Assembly: GCA_016933155.1 (NCBI GenBank) | Contig: JAFGBM010000007.1 | Coordinates: forward strand, 124,001-188,000 | Length of the DNA stretch: 64,000 nt | Direction: 5' to 3' | DNA from: Demequinaceae bacterium | Lineage (GTDB): Bacteria > Actinomycetota > Actinomycetes > Actinomycetales > Demequinaceae | In this document: in pieces, positions 1 through 8,192 of the stretch | Numbering within the stretch: the stretch's first letter is position 1 | Layout of the letters: every line of letters starts with the position of its first letter | Notes under the pieces: model-generated | Told to the model about the DNA's origin: nothing | Database searches by the model: none | What the model saw: the letters and a program-made list of their open reading frames with translations, nothing else | Program-made: the position numbers and the translations under genes

Positions 1-150
1 GGCGGCAAGGACCACAACTCCCAGCACGAGTTTCCCATCGTCTCCATCCCACAGCGAAATGGAGATGAAGAATGCCTTCGCGAACGGGAGGAAAAGTCCG
101 ATAAGCATCACAACTACTCCGATGAGGGCGACAAGTTGCTTCTTGGACAT
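1..150 (-). CDS. Small membrane protein, N-terminal part only (cut by window edge)
   Basis: Fifty in-frame codons run from an ATG at 150 to the window edge with no stop. The start is supported by a strong Shine-Dalgarno (AAAGGAG, 6 nt upstream). The product begins MSKKQLVALIGVVVMLIGLF, a lysine-rich N-terminus followed by a hydrophobic segment (about residues 6-22), a short polar loop with an Asp-rich patch (WDGDDGK), then the start of a second hydrophobic segment. This topology suggests a multi-pass membrane protein. The family cannot be named from the visible part. It is divergent from the helicase gene, with about 115 bp between the two starts. Confidence 0.6.
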   Translation of the reverse strand, partial: MSKKQLVALIGVVVMLIGLFLPFAKAFFISISLWDGDDGKLVLGVVVLAA

Positions 151-254
151 GCTGGCTCCTTTTCGATGGGTTATTCAGGAGCCTAGCCGGTGTCTTGCTG
201 CTCTTGGGGGGTCGGTATCTTTCGGTTTCGTCGGCCAAGGTTGCGAGGGAACCG

Positions 255-260
255 TACGGT
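255..260 (+). promoter_or_regulatory. -10-like hexamer for leaderless helicase mRNA
   Basis: TACGGT lies 6 nt upstream of the helicase ATG at 267. There is no Shine-Dalgarno at normal spacing. The same arrangement recurs before many genes in this window (see findings). No clear -35 was found. Confidence 0.4.
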
Positions 261-266
261 TGTCCT

Positions 267-1958
267 ATGCCCTCCGACTCGCGCGATGACTCCCCTACCC
301 CATCCTTCGCCGACCTGGGCCTTCCGGACCACGTCCTTAAGGCCCTCGACGACGTGGGGTATGAGACACCCTCGGCGATCCAGGAGGCGACCATTCCCCC
401 GTTGCTTGCCGGTCGAGATGTCGTCGGCCTCGCTCAGACGGGTACCGGCAAGACTGCGGCCTTCGCCCTGCCGATCCTCGCCCGACTCGACCGCACTCAG
501 AAGACGCCCCAAGCGCTCGTCCTCACCCCCACGCGAGAACTCGCCCTTCAGGTGTGCGAGGCCTTCGAGAGGTATGCAGCCCACGTAAAGGGAGTCCATG
601 TGCTTCCCGTCTACGGCGGCCAGGGCTACGGCGTGCAGCTCTCCGCCTTACGGAGGGGAGTCCACATCGTCGTCGGCACACCGGGCCGCATCATGGACCT
701 GCTAGACAAGCGCGCCCTCGACCTGTCCGAACTCAAGTACCTGGTGCTCGACGAGGCCGACGAGATGCTCAAGATGGGCTTCGCCGAGGATGTCGAGACC
801 ATCCTCGCCCAGACGCCCGCGACCAAGCAGGTGGCGATGTTCTCGGCGACGATGCCCCCGGCGATCCGCCGCCTCTCCGCCAAGTATCTGAACGACCCGC
901 AAGAGATCACGATCCAGCAGAAGACCAGCACCGTCGCCGGTCTGACCCAGCGTTACCTGATCGTCTCGTACCCGCAGAAGGTCGACGCCCTGACCCGCAT
1001 CCTCGAGGTGGAGAACTTCGAGGCCATGCTGGTCTTCACCCGCACCAAGAACGAAACTGAGGCACTCGCGGAGAAACTCCGAGCCCGAGGATTCGGCGCG
1101 GCCGCCATCAACGGCGACGTGGTGCAGGCGCAGCGGGAGCGCACCATCAAGCAACTCCGGGACGGCAAACTCGACATCTTGGTGGCCACCGATGTGGCGG
1201 CGCGGGGCTTGGACGTCGATCGCATCAGCCACGTCGTCAACTTCGACATCCCGATCGACACCGAGTCGTACGTGCACCGGGTGGGTCGGACGGGCCGCGC
1301 CGGGCGCACCGGCGATGCCATCAGCTTCGTCACTCCTCGTGAACGGCGGATGCTGAGTGCCATCGAGCGCGCCACCCGCCAACCGCTGACTCAGATGAGT
1401 CTGCCGAGCGTCGACGACGTCAACGCCACACGCCTGACTCGATTCGACGACTCGATAACGGCGGCCCTGGCCCGGACCGACGAGATCCGGCAATTCCGCG
1501 ACATCGTGGGCCACTACGTCGAGCATCACGACGTGCCCGAGGCCGACGTCGCCGCTGCCCTCGCCGTGGTGGCGCAGGGCAACCGGCCCCTGCTCATGTC
1601 GGCCGACGAGGAGAGGGTGGCTATGCCCAGCTCCGGCCCGACCATCACCTATCGCATTGCCGTAGGCAAGCGCCACAAGGTCGAACCGCGCCAGATCGTG
1701 GGCGCCATCGCCAATGAGGGTGGTCTCACCCGCGGCGACTTCGGAGCGATCACGATCCACCCAGGCTTCTCCTTGGTGGAACTGCCCGCCGACCTTTCGA
1801 CCGACACCCTCCGGAAACTCTCCACGACCCGAATCAGCGGGGTGCTCATCGGCCTCCGCCCGGATACCGGGATTCCGACGGCACGGCCCGGCAGTACCGC
1901 CTTCCAGCCTCGAAGGCCACGCAAGGCCAAGGGCCGCCGCCCTCCGAACCAGACGTGA
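267..1958 (+). CDS. deaD: DEAD-box ATP-dependent RNA helicase with C-terminal DbpA-like RNA-binding domain
   Basis: A cytosolic 563-residue RNA helicase, likely acting in ribosome assembly, mRNA turnover or cold adaptation. Visible motifs in order: Q-motif (GYETPSAIQ, about 31-39), Walker A AQTGTGKT (56-63), PTRELALQ, TPGR, DEAD (162-165), SAT, and HRVGRTGRAGR in the second RecA domain. The last ~115 residues before a basic tail (TYRIAVGKRHKVEPRQIVGA) match the DbpA/CsdA RNA-binding fold. The frame is open further upstream, but translation from 267 (MPSDSRDD) fits the family and the upstream -10-like hexamer. The C-terminal tail is Arg/Lys/Pro-rich, as in other actinobacterial DeaD proteins. 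Its stop overlaps the next gene by 4 nt. The symbol could equally be csdA. Confidence 0.9.
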   Translation: MPSDSRDDSPTPSFADLGLPDHVLKALDDVGYETPSAIQEATIPPLLAGRDVVGLAQTGTGKTAAFALPILARLDRTQKTPQALVLTPTRELALQVCEAFERYAAHVKGVHVLPVYGGQGYGVQLSALRRGVHIVVGTPGRIMDLLDKRALDLSELKYLVLDEADEMLKMGFAEDVETILAQTPATKQVAMFSATMPPAIRRLSAKYLNDPQEITIQQKTSTVAGLTQRYLIVSYPQKVDALTRILEVENFEAMLVFTRTKNETEALAEKLRARGFGAAAINGDVVQAQRERTIKQLRDGKLDILVATDVAARGLDVDRISHVVNFDIPIDTESYVHRVGRTGRAGRTGDAISFVTPRERRMLSAIERATRQPLTQMSLPSVDDVNATRLTRFDDSITAALARTDEIRQFRDIVGHYVEHHDVPEADVAAALAVVAQGNRPLLMSADEERVAMPSSGPTITYRIAVGKRHKVEPRQIVGAIANEGGLTRGDFGAITIHPGFSLVELPADLSTDTLRKLSTTRISGVLIGLRPDTGIPTARPGSTAFQPRRPRKAKGRRPPNQT

Positions 1959-2614
1959 GCATCATGAAGCCCCTGCGGGCCCTTCTGTCCCCCACATGGC
2001 CGACCACCGATTCCGATGACGACTCCCCTGTCATCCTCCTGCTCCACGGCCTCGGCTCGAATGAGGAGGATCTTCCCGGTTTGGCCCCCTGGCTTCCCGA
2101 CGGTGTTGCCTGGGCGTCCCTGCGCGCCCCCCTCGAGACGGGATATGGCGGGGCGACGTGGTTTCCCCTAGATCTCCCGAACGAGCCCGAGCAGGACGGG
2201 ATCGACTCCGCGACGGAGGCCATCTGGGCCTGGGTGGACGCGCACGTGCCTGCGCGGGCTTCCATCGTGCCGCTGGGCTTCTCCCAGGGCGGGCTGATGG
2301 CCCTTGAGATGCTCCGCACCCGCCCCGAGCGCATCGTCGCCACCGTGGTGTTGGCCGGGCTGGTCTCACGGGTCGGGAAACCGGCGGATGAGGATCTGGC
2401 GTCGTCGCGTCCCCCGGTGTTCTGGGGTCGAGGCGCGGAGGACACGGTCATCTGGCCGGAGGCGATCGACTGGACGGCCGCATGGCTGCCCGAACATTCG
2501 ACGCTCTCGGCTCGCGTCTACGAGGGCCTCGGGCACGGTGTCAGCGAGGAAGAGATGGGCGATGTCCGGGCTTTCCTCATTGAACAGCTCGGGATGGGCA
2601 CAACCGGTCGGTAG
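1955..2614 (+). CDS. Alpha/beta-hydrolase, phospholipase/carboxylesterase family
   Basis: A 219-residue serine hydrolase of the YpfH/carboxylesterase type. Visible features are the oxyanion-side motif LLLHGLGSNEEDLPGLAP near the N-terminus, the nucleophile elbow GFSQGG (Ser about residue 110), the acid region WGRGAEDTVIWPEA and a C-terminal GLGHGVS histidine. The natural substrate (acyl ester, lysophospholipid or other) cannot be told. The GTG start overlaps the helicase stop (GTGA), implying co-transcription. An ATG three codons later is an alternative start. There is no signal peptide, so it is probably cytosolic. Confidence 0.8.
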   Translation: MSIMKPLRALLSPTWPTTDSDDDSPVILLLHGLGSNEEDLPGLAPWLPDGVAWASLRAPLETGYGGATWFPLDLPNEPEQDGIDSATEAIWAWVDAHVPARASIVPLGFSQGGLMALEMLRTRPERIVATVVLAGLVSRVGKPADEDLASSRPPVFWGRGAEDTVIWPEAIDWTAAWLPEHSTLSARVYEGLGHGVSEEEMGDVRAFLIEQLGMGTTGR

Positions 2615-2617
2615 GCT
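2612..2617 (+). promoter_or_regulatory. -10-like hexamer for leaderless SDR mRNA
   Basis: TAGGCT lies 7 nt before the GTG at 2625 and overlaps the stop codon of the preceding hydrolase. No Shine-Dalgarno precedes this GTG, so the gene may have its own leaderless transcript. Confidence 0.4.
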
Positions 2618-2624
2618 TGCGCGC

Positions 2625-4118
2625 GTGCCGCATCCCCCTTCGCCTTCCGACCAGCCGGACTCCGGAGTCTCCCCGCAGGACCTGGAGGCGACGCTCCGAG
2701 TGCTCGCGGCCGTCGAGAGTGTTCCCGAGGGTCATCCCGATTTCGTCGCCGTCCGGCGCGCGACGGCGAGCATGTATAAGGCCGTCCGAGACAACCGACG
2801 CAACGTCAAGAGGGAGGAGGTTCGGCGGAACGACCGCGCCGTCGTCGCCGCAACCGCCACGGGGGCTCCCGATCGCATCGACGACGAGACTCGGGGCCGC
2901 ACCCTCACCGCCACGATCGAAGCGCCGAGCGCAGGCACCCTGAAGAAGTCCCAGGCCTGCTACATCTGCAAGCAGCACTACACGCGGGTGGACCCCTTCT
3001 ATCACCAACTCTGCCCCGGCTGTGCGGCCGTGAGCCACGTCAAGCGCGAGGCCCGCACGGATCTCACGGGCAAACGGGCGCTCCTCACCGGAGGCCGCGC
3101 GAAGATCGGGATGCATATCGCCCTGAGACTGCTCCGGGACGGGGCTCACACGACGATCACCACGCGATTCCCGCGGGACGCGGTCCGACGCTTCGCGGCG
3201 ATGGACGACGCCTCCGACTGGCTCCGCCGCCTCCACGTCGTCGGCATCGACCTGCGAGACCCCGCCCAGGTGGCGGCCCTCGCGGATGCCGTCGCCCAGG
3301 AAGGGCCTCTCGACATCCTCATCAACAATGCCGCCCAGACGGTCCGGCGGTCCCCCGGCGCCTACGCCCCCCTCGTCGATGCGGAATCAGCCCCCATCGC
3401 CCAGGGCTTGTGGGAAGAGGGGTGGGGGCCGACGCTCCTGACGTTCGGGCACTCCCGCGACCTCCACCCGCACGCCCTCGAGGAGTCGGTGGGGGTGTCC
3501 AGCGCCGCTCAGAACGCCCAGGCCCTCACCGAGATGGCCTTGACGGCTGGCTCGTCATCGCTTGAGAGACTGGCCGACGGCTCGGCGATCGATGCCGGCG
3601 GCCTCGTCCCCGACCTCCACCACTCAAACAGTTGGGTCCAAGGTGTTGGCGAGGTCGACGCCCTCGAAATGCTCGAGGTCCAACTCTGCAACGTGACAGC
3701 CCCATTCATCCTCATCAGCAGGCTCCGCCACCAACTTGCAGCCGCCGCACGGGCCGCCGATGCTGGCCGCGCCTACGTCGTCAACGTGTCGGCCATGGAG
3801 GGTGTTTTCGGCCGCGGATACAAGGGCCCTGGGCATCCGCACACGAACATGGCCAAGGCCGCCGTCAACATGCTGACCCGAACCTCCGCGCGAGAGATGT
3901 TCGAGACCGATCGGATCCTCATGACGAGCGTCGACACGGGTTGGATAACGGACGAACGTCCACATCCCACCAAGGTCAGGTTGGCGGAGGAGGGCTTCCA
4001 TGCGCCCCTCGATCTCGTCGACGGCGCTGCCCGGGTCTACGACCCCATCGTGCGCGGCCAAGCCGGCGAGGACCTGTATGGGGTGTTCCTCAAGGATTAC
4101 ACGCCGTCCCGCTGGTGA
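2625..4118 (+). CDS. Zinc-ribbon / short-chain dehydrogenase (SDR) fusion protein
   Basis: A 497-residue two-part protein. Residues 1-110 are helical and charged. A four-Cys zinc ribbon follows (C112xxC115, C130xxC133). An SDR Rossmann domain then starts with TGGRAKIG (155-162) and carries NNAAQT and a catalytic-Ser region (VVNVSAMEG). The SDR YxxxK motif is replaced by TNMAK (Thr407, Lys411), so the usual catalytic Tyr is absent, although a Tyr occurs eight residues before the Thr. The insert between NNAAQT and VVNVSAMEG (about 155 residues) is longer than in classical SDRs. Substrate is unknown; NAD(P) binding is inferred. The frame is open upstream into the hydrolase, but GTG 2625 avoids a long overlap and has a -10-like element. 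I have an impression that zinc-ribbon SDRs of this shape occur in other bacteria and plants, but this is from memory. Confidence 0.75.
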   Translation: MPHPPSPSDQPDSGVSPQDLEATLRVLAAVESVPEGHPDFVAVRRATASMYKAVRDNRRNVKREEVRRNDRAVVAATATGAPDRIDDETRGRTLTATIEAPSAGTLKKSQACYICKQHYTRVDPFYHQLCPGCAAVSHVKREARTDLTGKRALLTGGRAKIGMHIALRLLRDGAHTTITTRFPRDAVRRFAAMDDASDWLRRLHVVGIDLRDPAQVAALADAVAQEGPLDILINNAAQTVRRSPGAYAPLVDAESAPIAQGLWEEGWGPTLLTFGHSRDLHPHALEESVGVSSAAQNAQALTEMALTAGSSSLERLADGSAIDAGGLVPDLHHSNSWVQGVGEVDALEMLEVQLCNVTAPFILISRLRHQLAAAARAADAGRAYVVNVSAMEGVFGRGYKGPGHPHTNMAKAAVNMLTRTSAREMFETDRILMTSVDTGWITDERPHPTKVRLAEEGFHAPLDLVDGAARVYDPIVRGQAGEDLYGVFLKDYTPSRW

Positions 4119-4146
4119 TGTGCTGGATCGGCTAGAGACGCGCCAA

Positions 4147-4191
4147 ACCGCCTAGGCGGTCGAACCGTGATGGTTCGTGCGCCTAGGCGGT
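4147..4191. terminator. Large inverted repeat between convergent genes (probable bidirectional terminator)
   Basis: Outer arms ACCGCCTAGGCG and CGCCTAGGCGGT (12 bp, perfect) enclose inner arms CGAACC and GGTTCG (6 bp). The arms are separated by a 2x2 mismatch, with a 5-nt loop. Each outer arm also contains its own palindrome CGCCTAGGCG. It sits between the 3' ends of the SDR gene and the lipoprotein gene. No U-tract follows on either strand, so intrinsic termination is likely but not certain. Confidence 0.5.
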
Positions 4192-4205
4192 GGCAACTCG
4201 TCAGA

Positions 4206-4955
4206 CTAGGGGCAATACAACTGTCCCAACTGCGGGTGCACAAAGTCTGGATTTCCCCACATGATGGTCACCACGACTCCATCGAGGATGCTGATGATCA
4301 TCGGCCCGCCATCAACATCGGCGATGCTGATAATCCGCTCGGAGACGTTGACCTCCGCATCGGTGGCGTAGTCAATGATGGTGGTCGTTCGATAATTGAG
4401 ATTGGCCGCTTCCGTGGGGAACATCGACACGATGGTCGCTTCAGGCGTGCCGAGTCGTATGCCAAGGGGGCCAACCGGCCCGATGGGCGAAGTCGGACGG
4501 GTCTGGCTCTGAACCACCAGAAGGAAGGATTGAACCGTCGCGTTCGCTAGGCCCACTCCGGGAGCGTCCCAGTCGGTTTTCAGGAACAAGCCCCAAGGCG
4601 GCGTTGAGGGGACGTTCGCAAGCAGCATGGGTGAGGTAGTTATGTCCCCGCAGGCTGACGTATGTACGTCGGCACTGAGGGTGACTCCGTACACAGAGGC
4701 CACCTGGCCGTAGGCCACTCCCCCGAAGTTGTCAGATCCGAAGTTGAGTTCACCCGGCACTGTAAGCGGACCAGCGGCAGGCGGCTCAGGGTCAGGCGTT
4801 ACGATCGGGCTCGGAGTTGAGACTGGCGATGGGGCTGGTGAGGCGGTGGACGTCGGTACCACAGAAGTAGCGGTAGATGGGGAGGCTGAAGGGGAAGCGC
4901 ATCCCGCGACGAGAGAGACGAGGAAAGCAACTGCGACGACTGTTCGAGTATTCAT
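4206..4955 (-). CDS. Secreted lipoprotein of unknown function
   Basis: A 249-residue protein with a clear lipoprotein signal: MNTR, a hydrophobic core and lipobox LVAGC. A Ser/Thr/Pro/Ala-rich linker of about 45 residues follows, then a globular domain of about 185 residues. The domain begins near NFGSDNFGGVAYGQVASVYG and contains two Cys that could form a disulphide. Its middle (LGIRLGTPEATIVSMFPT) resembles a short repeat seen in periplasmic sensor or inhibitor folds, but I do not recognise the family. The ATG at 4955 begins the signal peptide; an upstream in-frame extension would bury it. A TAGGCT hexamer sits 7 nt before the ATG and no Shine-Dalgarno is present. Confidence 0.7.
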   Translation of the reverse strand: MNTRTVVAVAFLVSLVAGCASPSASPSTATSVVPTSTASPAPSPVSTPSPIVTPDPEPPAAGPLTVPGELNFGSDNFGGVAYGQVASVYGVTLSADVHTSACGDITTSPMLLANVPSTPPWGLFLKTDWDAPGVGLANATVQSFLLVVQSQTRPTSPIGPVGPLGIRLGTPEATIVSMFPTEAANLNYRTTTIIDYATDAEVNVSERIISIADVDGGPMIISILDGVVVTIMWGNPDFVHPQLGQLYCP

Positions 4956-4962
4956 GGCACCG

Positions 4963-4968
4963 AGCCTA
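4963..4968 (-). promoter_or_regulatory. -10-like hexamer for leaderless lipoprotein mRNA
   Basis: TAGGCT on the minus strand, 7 nt upstream of the lipoprotein ATG; there is no ribosome-binding site. Confidence 0.4.
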
Positions 4969-5014
4969 GAGCGCAAAAACGACATTCGCATCTTGTAGGG
5001 CAAATCCTATGCCG

Positions 5015-5251
5015 TCAGTGACCGCCGTTGCCGATGGCCACGATTGCGCTGATGACTGCGCTTCCGACGATGGTGAAGCATGCGACCGCCCCGGCGATGC
5101 GGGAGGGCCTCCGACCTTCGACCTCGGTTCGCGAGCCCGGCCCCGCGAGGGCGCGCACCCCGAGAGCGAACAGCGCGGGCAATCCTGCGCCGACAATCAG
5201 GCCCACGACGACGACATCGGCGAGTGCCCTCCACTCAATGAACTCCGACAT
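5015..5251 (-). CDS. Small two-span membrane protein encoded downstream of the phosphate transporter
   Basis: A 78-residue protein with two hydrophobic segments (about residues 11-35 and 52-72) joined by a basic loop (SRTEVEGRRPSR). Its ATG lies inside the last codons of the phosphate transporter gene (17-bp overlap), so expression is probably translationally coupled. Small membrane partners of this kind are often found after Pit-type transporters in actinobacteria. A role as a transporter subunit or stabiliser is inference from position only. Confidence 0.7.
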   Translation of the reverse strand: MSEFIEWRALADVVVVGLIVGAGLPALFALGVRALAGPGSRTEVEGRRPSRIAGAVACFTIVGSAVISAIVAIGNGGH

Positions 5252-6500
5252 GATCTACCTGCCTCTCGGCATTCTTCTTGGCGAGCTTGGCTTCCTTCTT
5301 CTCGCGCTTCTTCTCCTTCTTGCTCCTCTTCCGATTGACGACAAGCAGCGACGGATCGTGGTCGACGAGGGACTCGGCAATCGCCGATTCGGCTCCGCCG
5401 CCAGCCTCCCACGCATCGTTGACGTTCTTGTGATTGACGGGCTTGCGCCTCGACCACGCGACGATCACACCCCCGATCACGAGAAGGAAGCCGATGACCA
5501 CATATGATCCTGCGAACTGGTCGAGGCGATAGCATGCGGCGCCCACGAGGGCCGCGGACGGCACGGTGATCAGCCACGCGAGGAACATGCGTCCCGCGAT
5601 GTGCCAACGCACGGACGCCCCCTTCTTCCCCACTCCCGATCCCAGGATCGACCCGGTCGCCACATGCGTCGTCGACAGGGAGTATCCGAAGTGGCTCGAG
5701 AGCATGATGACCGCCGCGGACGAGGTCTCGGCCGCCATGCCCTGACGGGGCTCAAGCTCCACCAGTCCTTTGCCCAGGGTGCGAATCACGCGCCAGCCAC
5801 CCGTGTACGTACCCAATCCCATCGCCAGGGCGCAACTGAAGATGACCCACAACGGCACCGTTGAATCCTGCGGCACCGCACCCCCGGCGATGAGGGCGAG
5901 AAGGATGATGCCCATCGACTTCTGAGCGTCGTTGGTGCCGTGCGCGAGAGACACGAGGGAGGCAGAACCGATCTGGCCCCAACGGAACATGCGGTCGTTC
6001 GTCTTCTCCGGAACGTCTCTGGTCAAGTGGACCACGAGCCAGGTCGCGACCGAGGCCACGAGGATGGCGATGAGCGGTGCGAGGAGCGCGGGGATGAGCA
6101 CCTTGGCGATCAAACCCTCCCACAGCACGCCTTTCGTGCCCGAAGCCGCCAGCACCGCGCCGACGACGCCGCCCACGAGCGCGTGTGACGAACTCGAGGG
6201 CAATCCGAGCACCCAGGTGAGGAGGTTCCATACGATGGCGCCCGCCAAGCCGCCCAGAACAACATCGAGCGTGACGATGCCGGAATCGACGATGCCCTTG
6301 GCGATGGTCGCGGCCACGGCGAGCGACAGGAATGCGCCGACCATGTTCAGCGAGGCGGAGAGCAGGACGGCTTGCTTGGGCTTGAGCGCGTGGGTGGCGA
6401 TCGAAGTGGCCATCGCGTTGCCGGTGTCGTGGAATCCGTTGGTGAAGTCGAACCCCAAAGCGGTTGCGACAACTATGACGAGCAGCACCGGTTCAGTCAC
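5235..6500 (-). CDS. pit: Low-affinity inorganic phosphate transporter (PiT family)
   Basis: A multi-pass membrane symporter for phosphate (usually as a metal-phosphate complex with H+). The N-terminal PiT signature GFDFTNGFHDTGNAMATSI is intact. The duplicated signature appears in the second half as SLAHGTNDAQKSMGII, and the motif SHFGYSLSTTHVATGSILGSGVG is present near the C-terminal third. About ten hydrophobic segments are visible, followed by a Lys-rich cytosolic tail. GTG 6500 (reading MTEPVLLVIVV) gives the normal short N-terminus and 421 residues. An ATG at 6518 adds six residues and cannot be excluded. There is no PhoU-like gene nearby; the coupled small membrane protein follows. Confidence 0.9.
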   Translation of the reverse strand: MTEPVLLVIVVATALGFDFTNGFHDTGNAMATSIATHALKPKQAVLLSASLNMVGAFLSLAVAATIAKGIVDSGIVTLDVVLGGLAGAIVWNLLTWVLGLPSSSSHALVGGVVGAVLAASGTKGVLWEGLIAKVLIPALLAPLIAILVASVATWLVVHLTRDVPEKTNDRMFRWGQIGSASLVSLAHGTNDAQKSMGIILLALIAGGAVPQDSTVPLWVIFSCALAMGLGTYTGGWRVIRTLGKGLVELEPRQGMAAETSSAAVIMLSSHFGYSLSTTHVATGSILGSGVGKKGASVRWHIAGRMFLAWLITVPSAALVGAACYRLDQFAGSYVVIGFLLVIGGVIVAWSRRKPVNHKNVNDAWEAGGGAESAIAESLVDHDPSLLVVNRKRSKKEKKREKKEAKLAKKNAERQVDHVGVH

Positions 6501-6609
6501 GGGACCATTGTGTCCCATCCCCATTGGTTGGGAAGCCCAAAACCGGGTGATAGTCGGCACAAAATTCACCCCGGTTTCTCAGGAAGCGGACCAGACCACA
6601 CATTCTTCG

Positions 6610-6640
6610 GTCGGGCTGACAGGATTCGAGCCTGCGACCC
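6610..6640 (-). repeat. Degenerate copy of tRNA-Pro 3' end
   Basis: These 31 bp match the 3' end of the tRNA-Pro(GGG) gene at 13083-13156 at 29 positions (T-arm plus 3' acceptor strand), in the same orientation. Similarity stops before the anticodon. It lies just upstream of the nitronate monooxygenase gene. It is not a functional tRNA because there is no 5' half. It is interpreted as an old attachment-site remnant. Confidence 0.6.
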
Positions 6641-6662
6641 TGCCCTCCACCTCATGTCGCGC

Positions 6663-6687
6663 AACCTACGAACACGTAGGTTAGGCT
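6663..6687 (+). promoter_or_regulatory. Palindromic operator overlapping a -10 box
   Basis: A perfect 8-bp inverted repeat, AACCTACG and CGTAGGTT with a 4-bp spacer, is followed directly by TAGGCT (6682-6687), a good actinobacterial -10. The geometry suits binding of a dimeric repressor such as TetR or MarR. The nearest gene starts at 6714. No regulator gene is adjacent. Confidence 0.45.
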
Positions 6688-6713
6688 GGTGCAACGGCGT
6701 AGAAAGGCAAATC

Positions 6714-8192
6714 ATGGGCGCAGTCTTGACGCCGGACGGGCTCCATCGCCGTATCCTGCCGCGGATCATCCAAGGCGGCATGGGGGTCGCCGTGTCCTCG
6801 TGGCGCTTGGCGTCCGAGGTTGCGCGACGCGGCCAATTGGGCGTCGTCTCAGGAACAGGCCTCGACCTCGTTCTCGCTCGTCGGCTCCAGGACGGTGACC
6901 GGGGAGGGGCCATCCGCCGGGCCCTCGCTGCGTTCCCCGTCTCCGCAATCACCACCCGCATCCTCGACAAGTACTTCCTGCCGAACGGCCGAAAAGCCGG
7001 GGAGGGGTACTCGACCGTGCCCCGTCTCTCGGTCACTCCACGCCGTCTCGCCCAGGAACTCCTCATGGTGGGCAACTTCGTGGAGGTGTGGCTCGCCAAG
7101 GAAGGACATGATGGCGAGGTGGGCGTGAACTACCTGGAGAAGGGTCAGATGGCGACACCCGCGGCGGCATACGGCGCCATGCTGGCCGGGGTTGACTATG
7201 TGCTCATGGGGGCGGGCATCCCGCGGGACATTCCGCACCTGCTTGACGAACTCGCCGAGCATCGAAAGATCGCATTTCCTGTGGACGTGGCTGGCGCGGA
7301 GTCGGGCACTGTCACCGTCGACCTGGATCCGCCCACCCTGCTTGGTGCCACCCTCGCACGCCTCAAGCGCCCGTTCTTCGTTGCCATTATCTCGGCGCAC
7401 ATCCTCGCCATGCACCTGTCGAAGGACTCCCATACGCGCCCGGACGGCTTCGTCATCGAAGGGCCACGCGCCGGGGGCCACAACGCACCCCCGCGCGGCA
7501 AGCTCGTTTTCGACGAGTCCGGAGAACCCGTATTCGGGCCGCGCGACGACGCCGATGTTGCCCAGGTCGCCGCGTGCGGGCTGCCTTTCTGGCTCGCTGG
7601 CGCCGTCGGCACGCCCGAGGGGTTGGTCGCCGCCGAGGAACAGGGAGCCCAAGGCATACAAGCGGGAACCCTGTTCGCTCTTAGCCATGAGTCCGGGCTC
7701 GACAATGCTTTGAAGGAGCGCGCTATCGCCGGGGTCCGCGACGGCACTCTGACCGTTAGGACGATGCCGCGCGTTTCTCCCACGGGTTTCCCGTTCAAGG
7801 TCGCCCAGATCCCGGGGACGCTCATGGATGAGGCGGCGATCGCGCATCGTTCCCGGCGGTGCGACATGAGCCTCCTGAGAACGCCGTTCGTGGGTCCCGA
7901 CGGCGATATCGCATACCGTTGCCCCGCCGAGCCGATCGAGGACTTCGTCGGTAAGGGCGGCGCCGCCGAAGAGACCGTGGGCCGCGCGTGCCTCTGCAAT
8001 GCACTTTTCGCGAACGTCGGCCTGGGGCAGACCCAGCGCGACGGATACCAGGAGGAGCCGCTCGTGACGCTCGGTGAGGACTTCGAGGGGGCCCGTCGCC
8101 TCGCCGAGCAGTTCCCACAAGGATGGTCGGCGCACCAGGCCCTCGATTGGCTCCTGGGCAGGCTGCCCACAGCGGAGCCTTCTCTCGCGTGA
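6714..8192 (+). CDS. Nitronate monooxygenase / 2-nitropropane dioxygenase-like flavoprotein
   Basis: An FMN-dependent TIM-barrel enzyme of 492 residues. The family oxidises alkyl nitronates, such as propionate 3-nitronate, to carbonyl compounds. Visible features: RIIQGGMGVAVSSWRLA at the N-terminus, EGPRAGGHNAPPRGK (the phosphate-binding/catalytic His region), FWLAGAVGTPEGL and GAQGIQAGTLFALSHESG. The ~100-residue C-terminal extension has a CLCNALF motif, which I recall from long actinobacterial members. The ATG at 6714 has an AAAGG ribosome-binding site. The gene stands alone behind a palindromic operator, between two tRNA-Pro 3' fragments, so it may belong to an acquired block. FabK-like enoyl reductases are a related alternative but fit less well. 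Confidence 0.8.
   Translation: MGAVLTPDGLHRRILPRIIQGGMGVAVSSWRLASEVARRGQLGVVSGTGLDLVLARRLQDGDRGGAIRRALAAFPVSAITTRILDKYFLPNGRKAGEGYSTVPRLSVTPRRLAQELLMVGNFVEVWLAKEGHDGEVGVNYLEKGQMATPAAAYGAMLAGVDYVLMGAGIPRDIPHLLDELAEHRKIAFPVDVAGAESGTVTVDLDPPTLLGATLARLKRPFFVAIISAHILAMHLSKDSHTRPDGFVIEGPRAGGHNAPPRGKLVFDESGEPVFGPRDDADVAQVAACGLPFWLAGAVGTPEGLVAAEEQGAQGIQAGTLFALSHESGLDNALKERAIAGVRDGTLTVRTMPRVSPTGFPFKVAQIPGTLMDEAAIAHRSRRCDMSLLRTPFVGPDGDIAYRCPAEPIEDFVGKGGAAEETVGRACLCNALFANVGLGQTQRDGYQEEPLVTLGEDFEGARRLAEQFPQGWSAHQALDWLLGRLPTAEPSLA

Noticed and set aside
2304-2624. Upstream extension of the SDR fusion protein into the hydrolase gene
   Set aside because: The extension reads the hydrolase gene in another frame, giving an Arg/Ser/Pro-rich sequence without homology; GTG 2625 is a better start.
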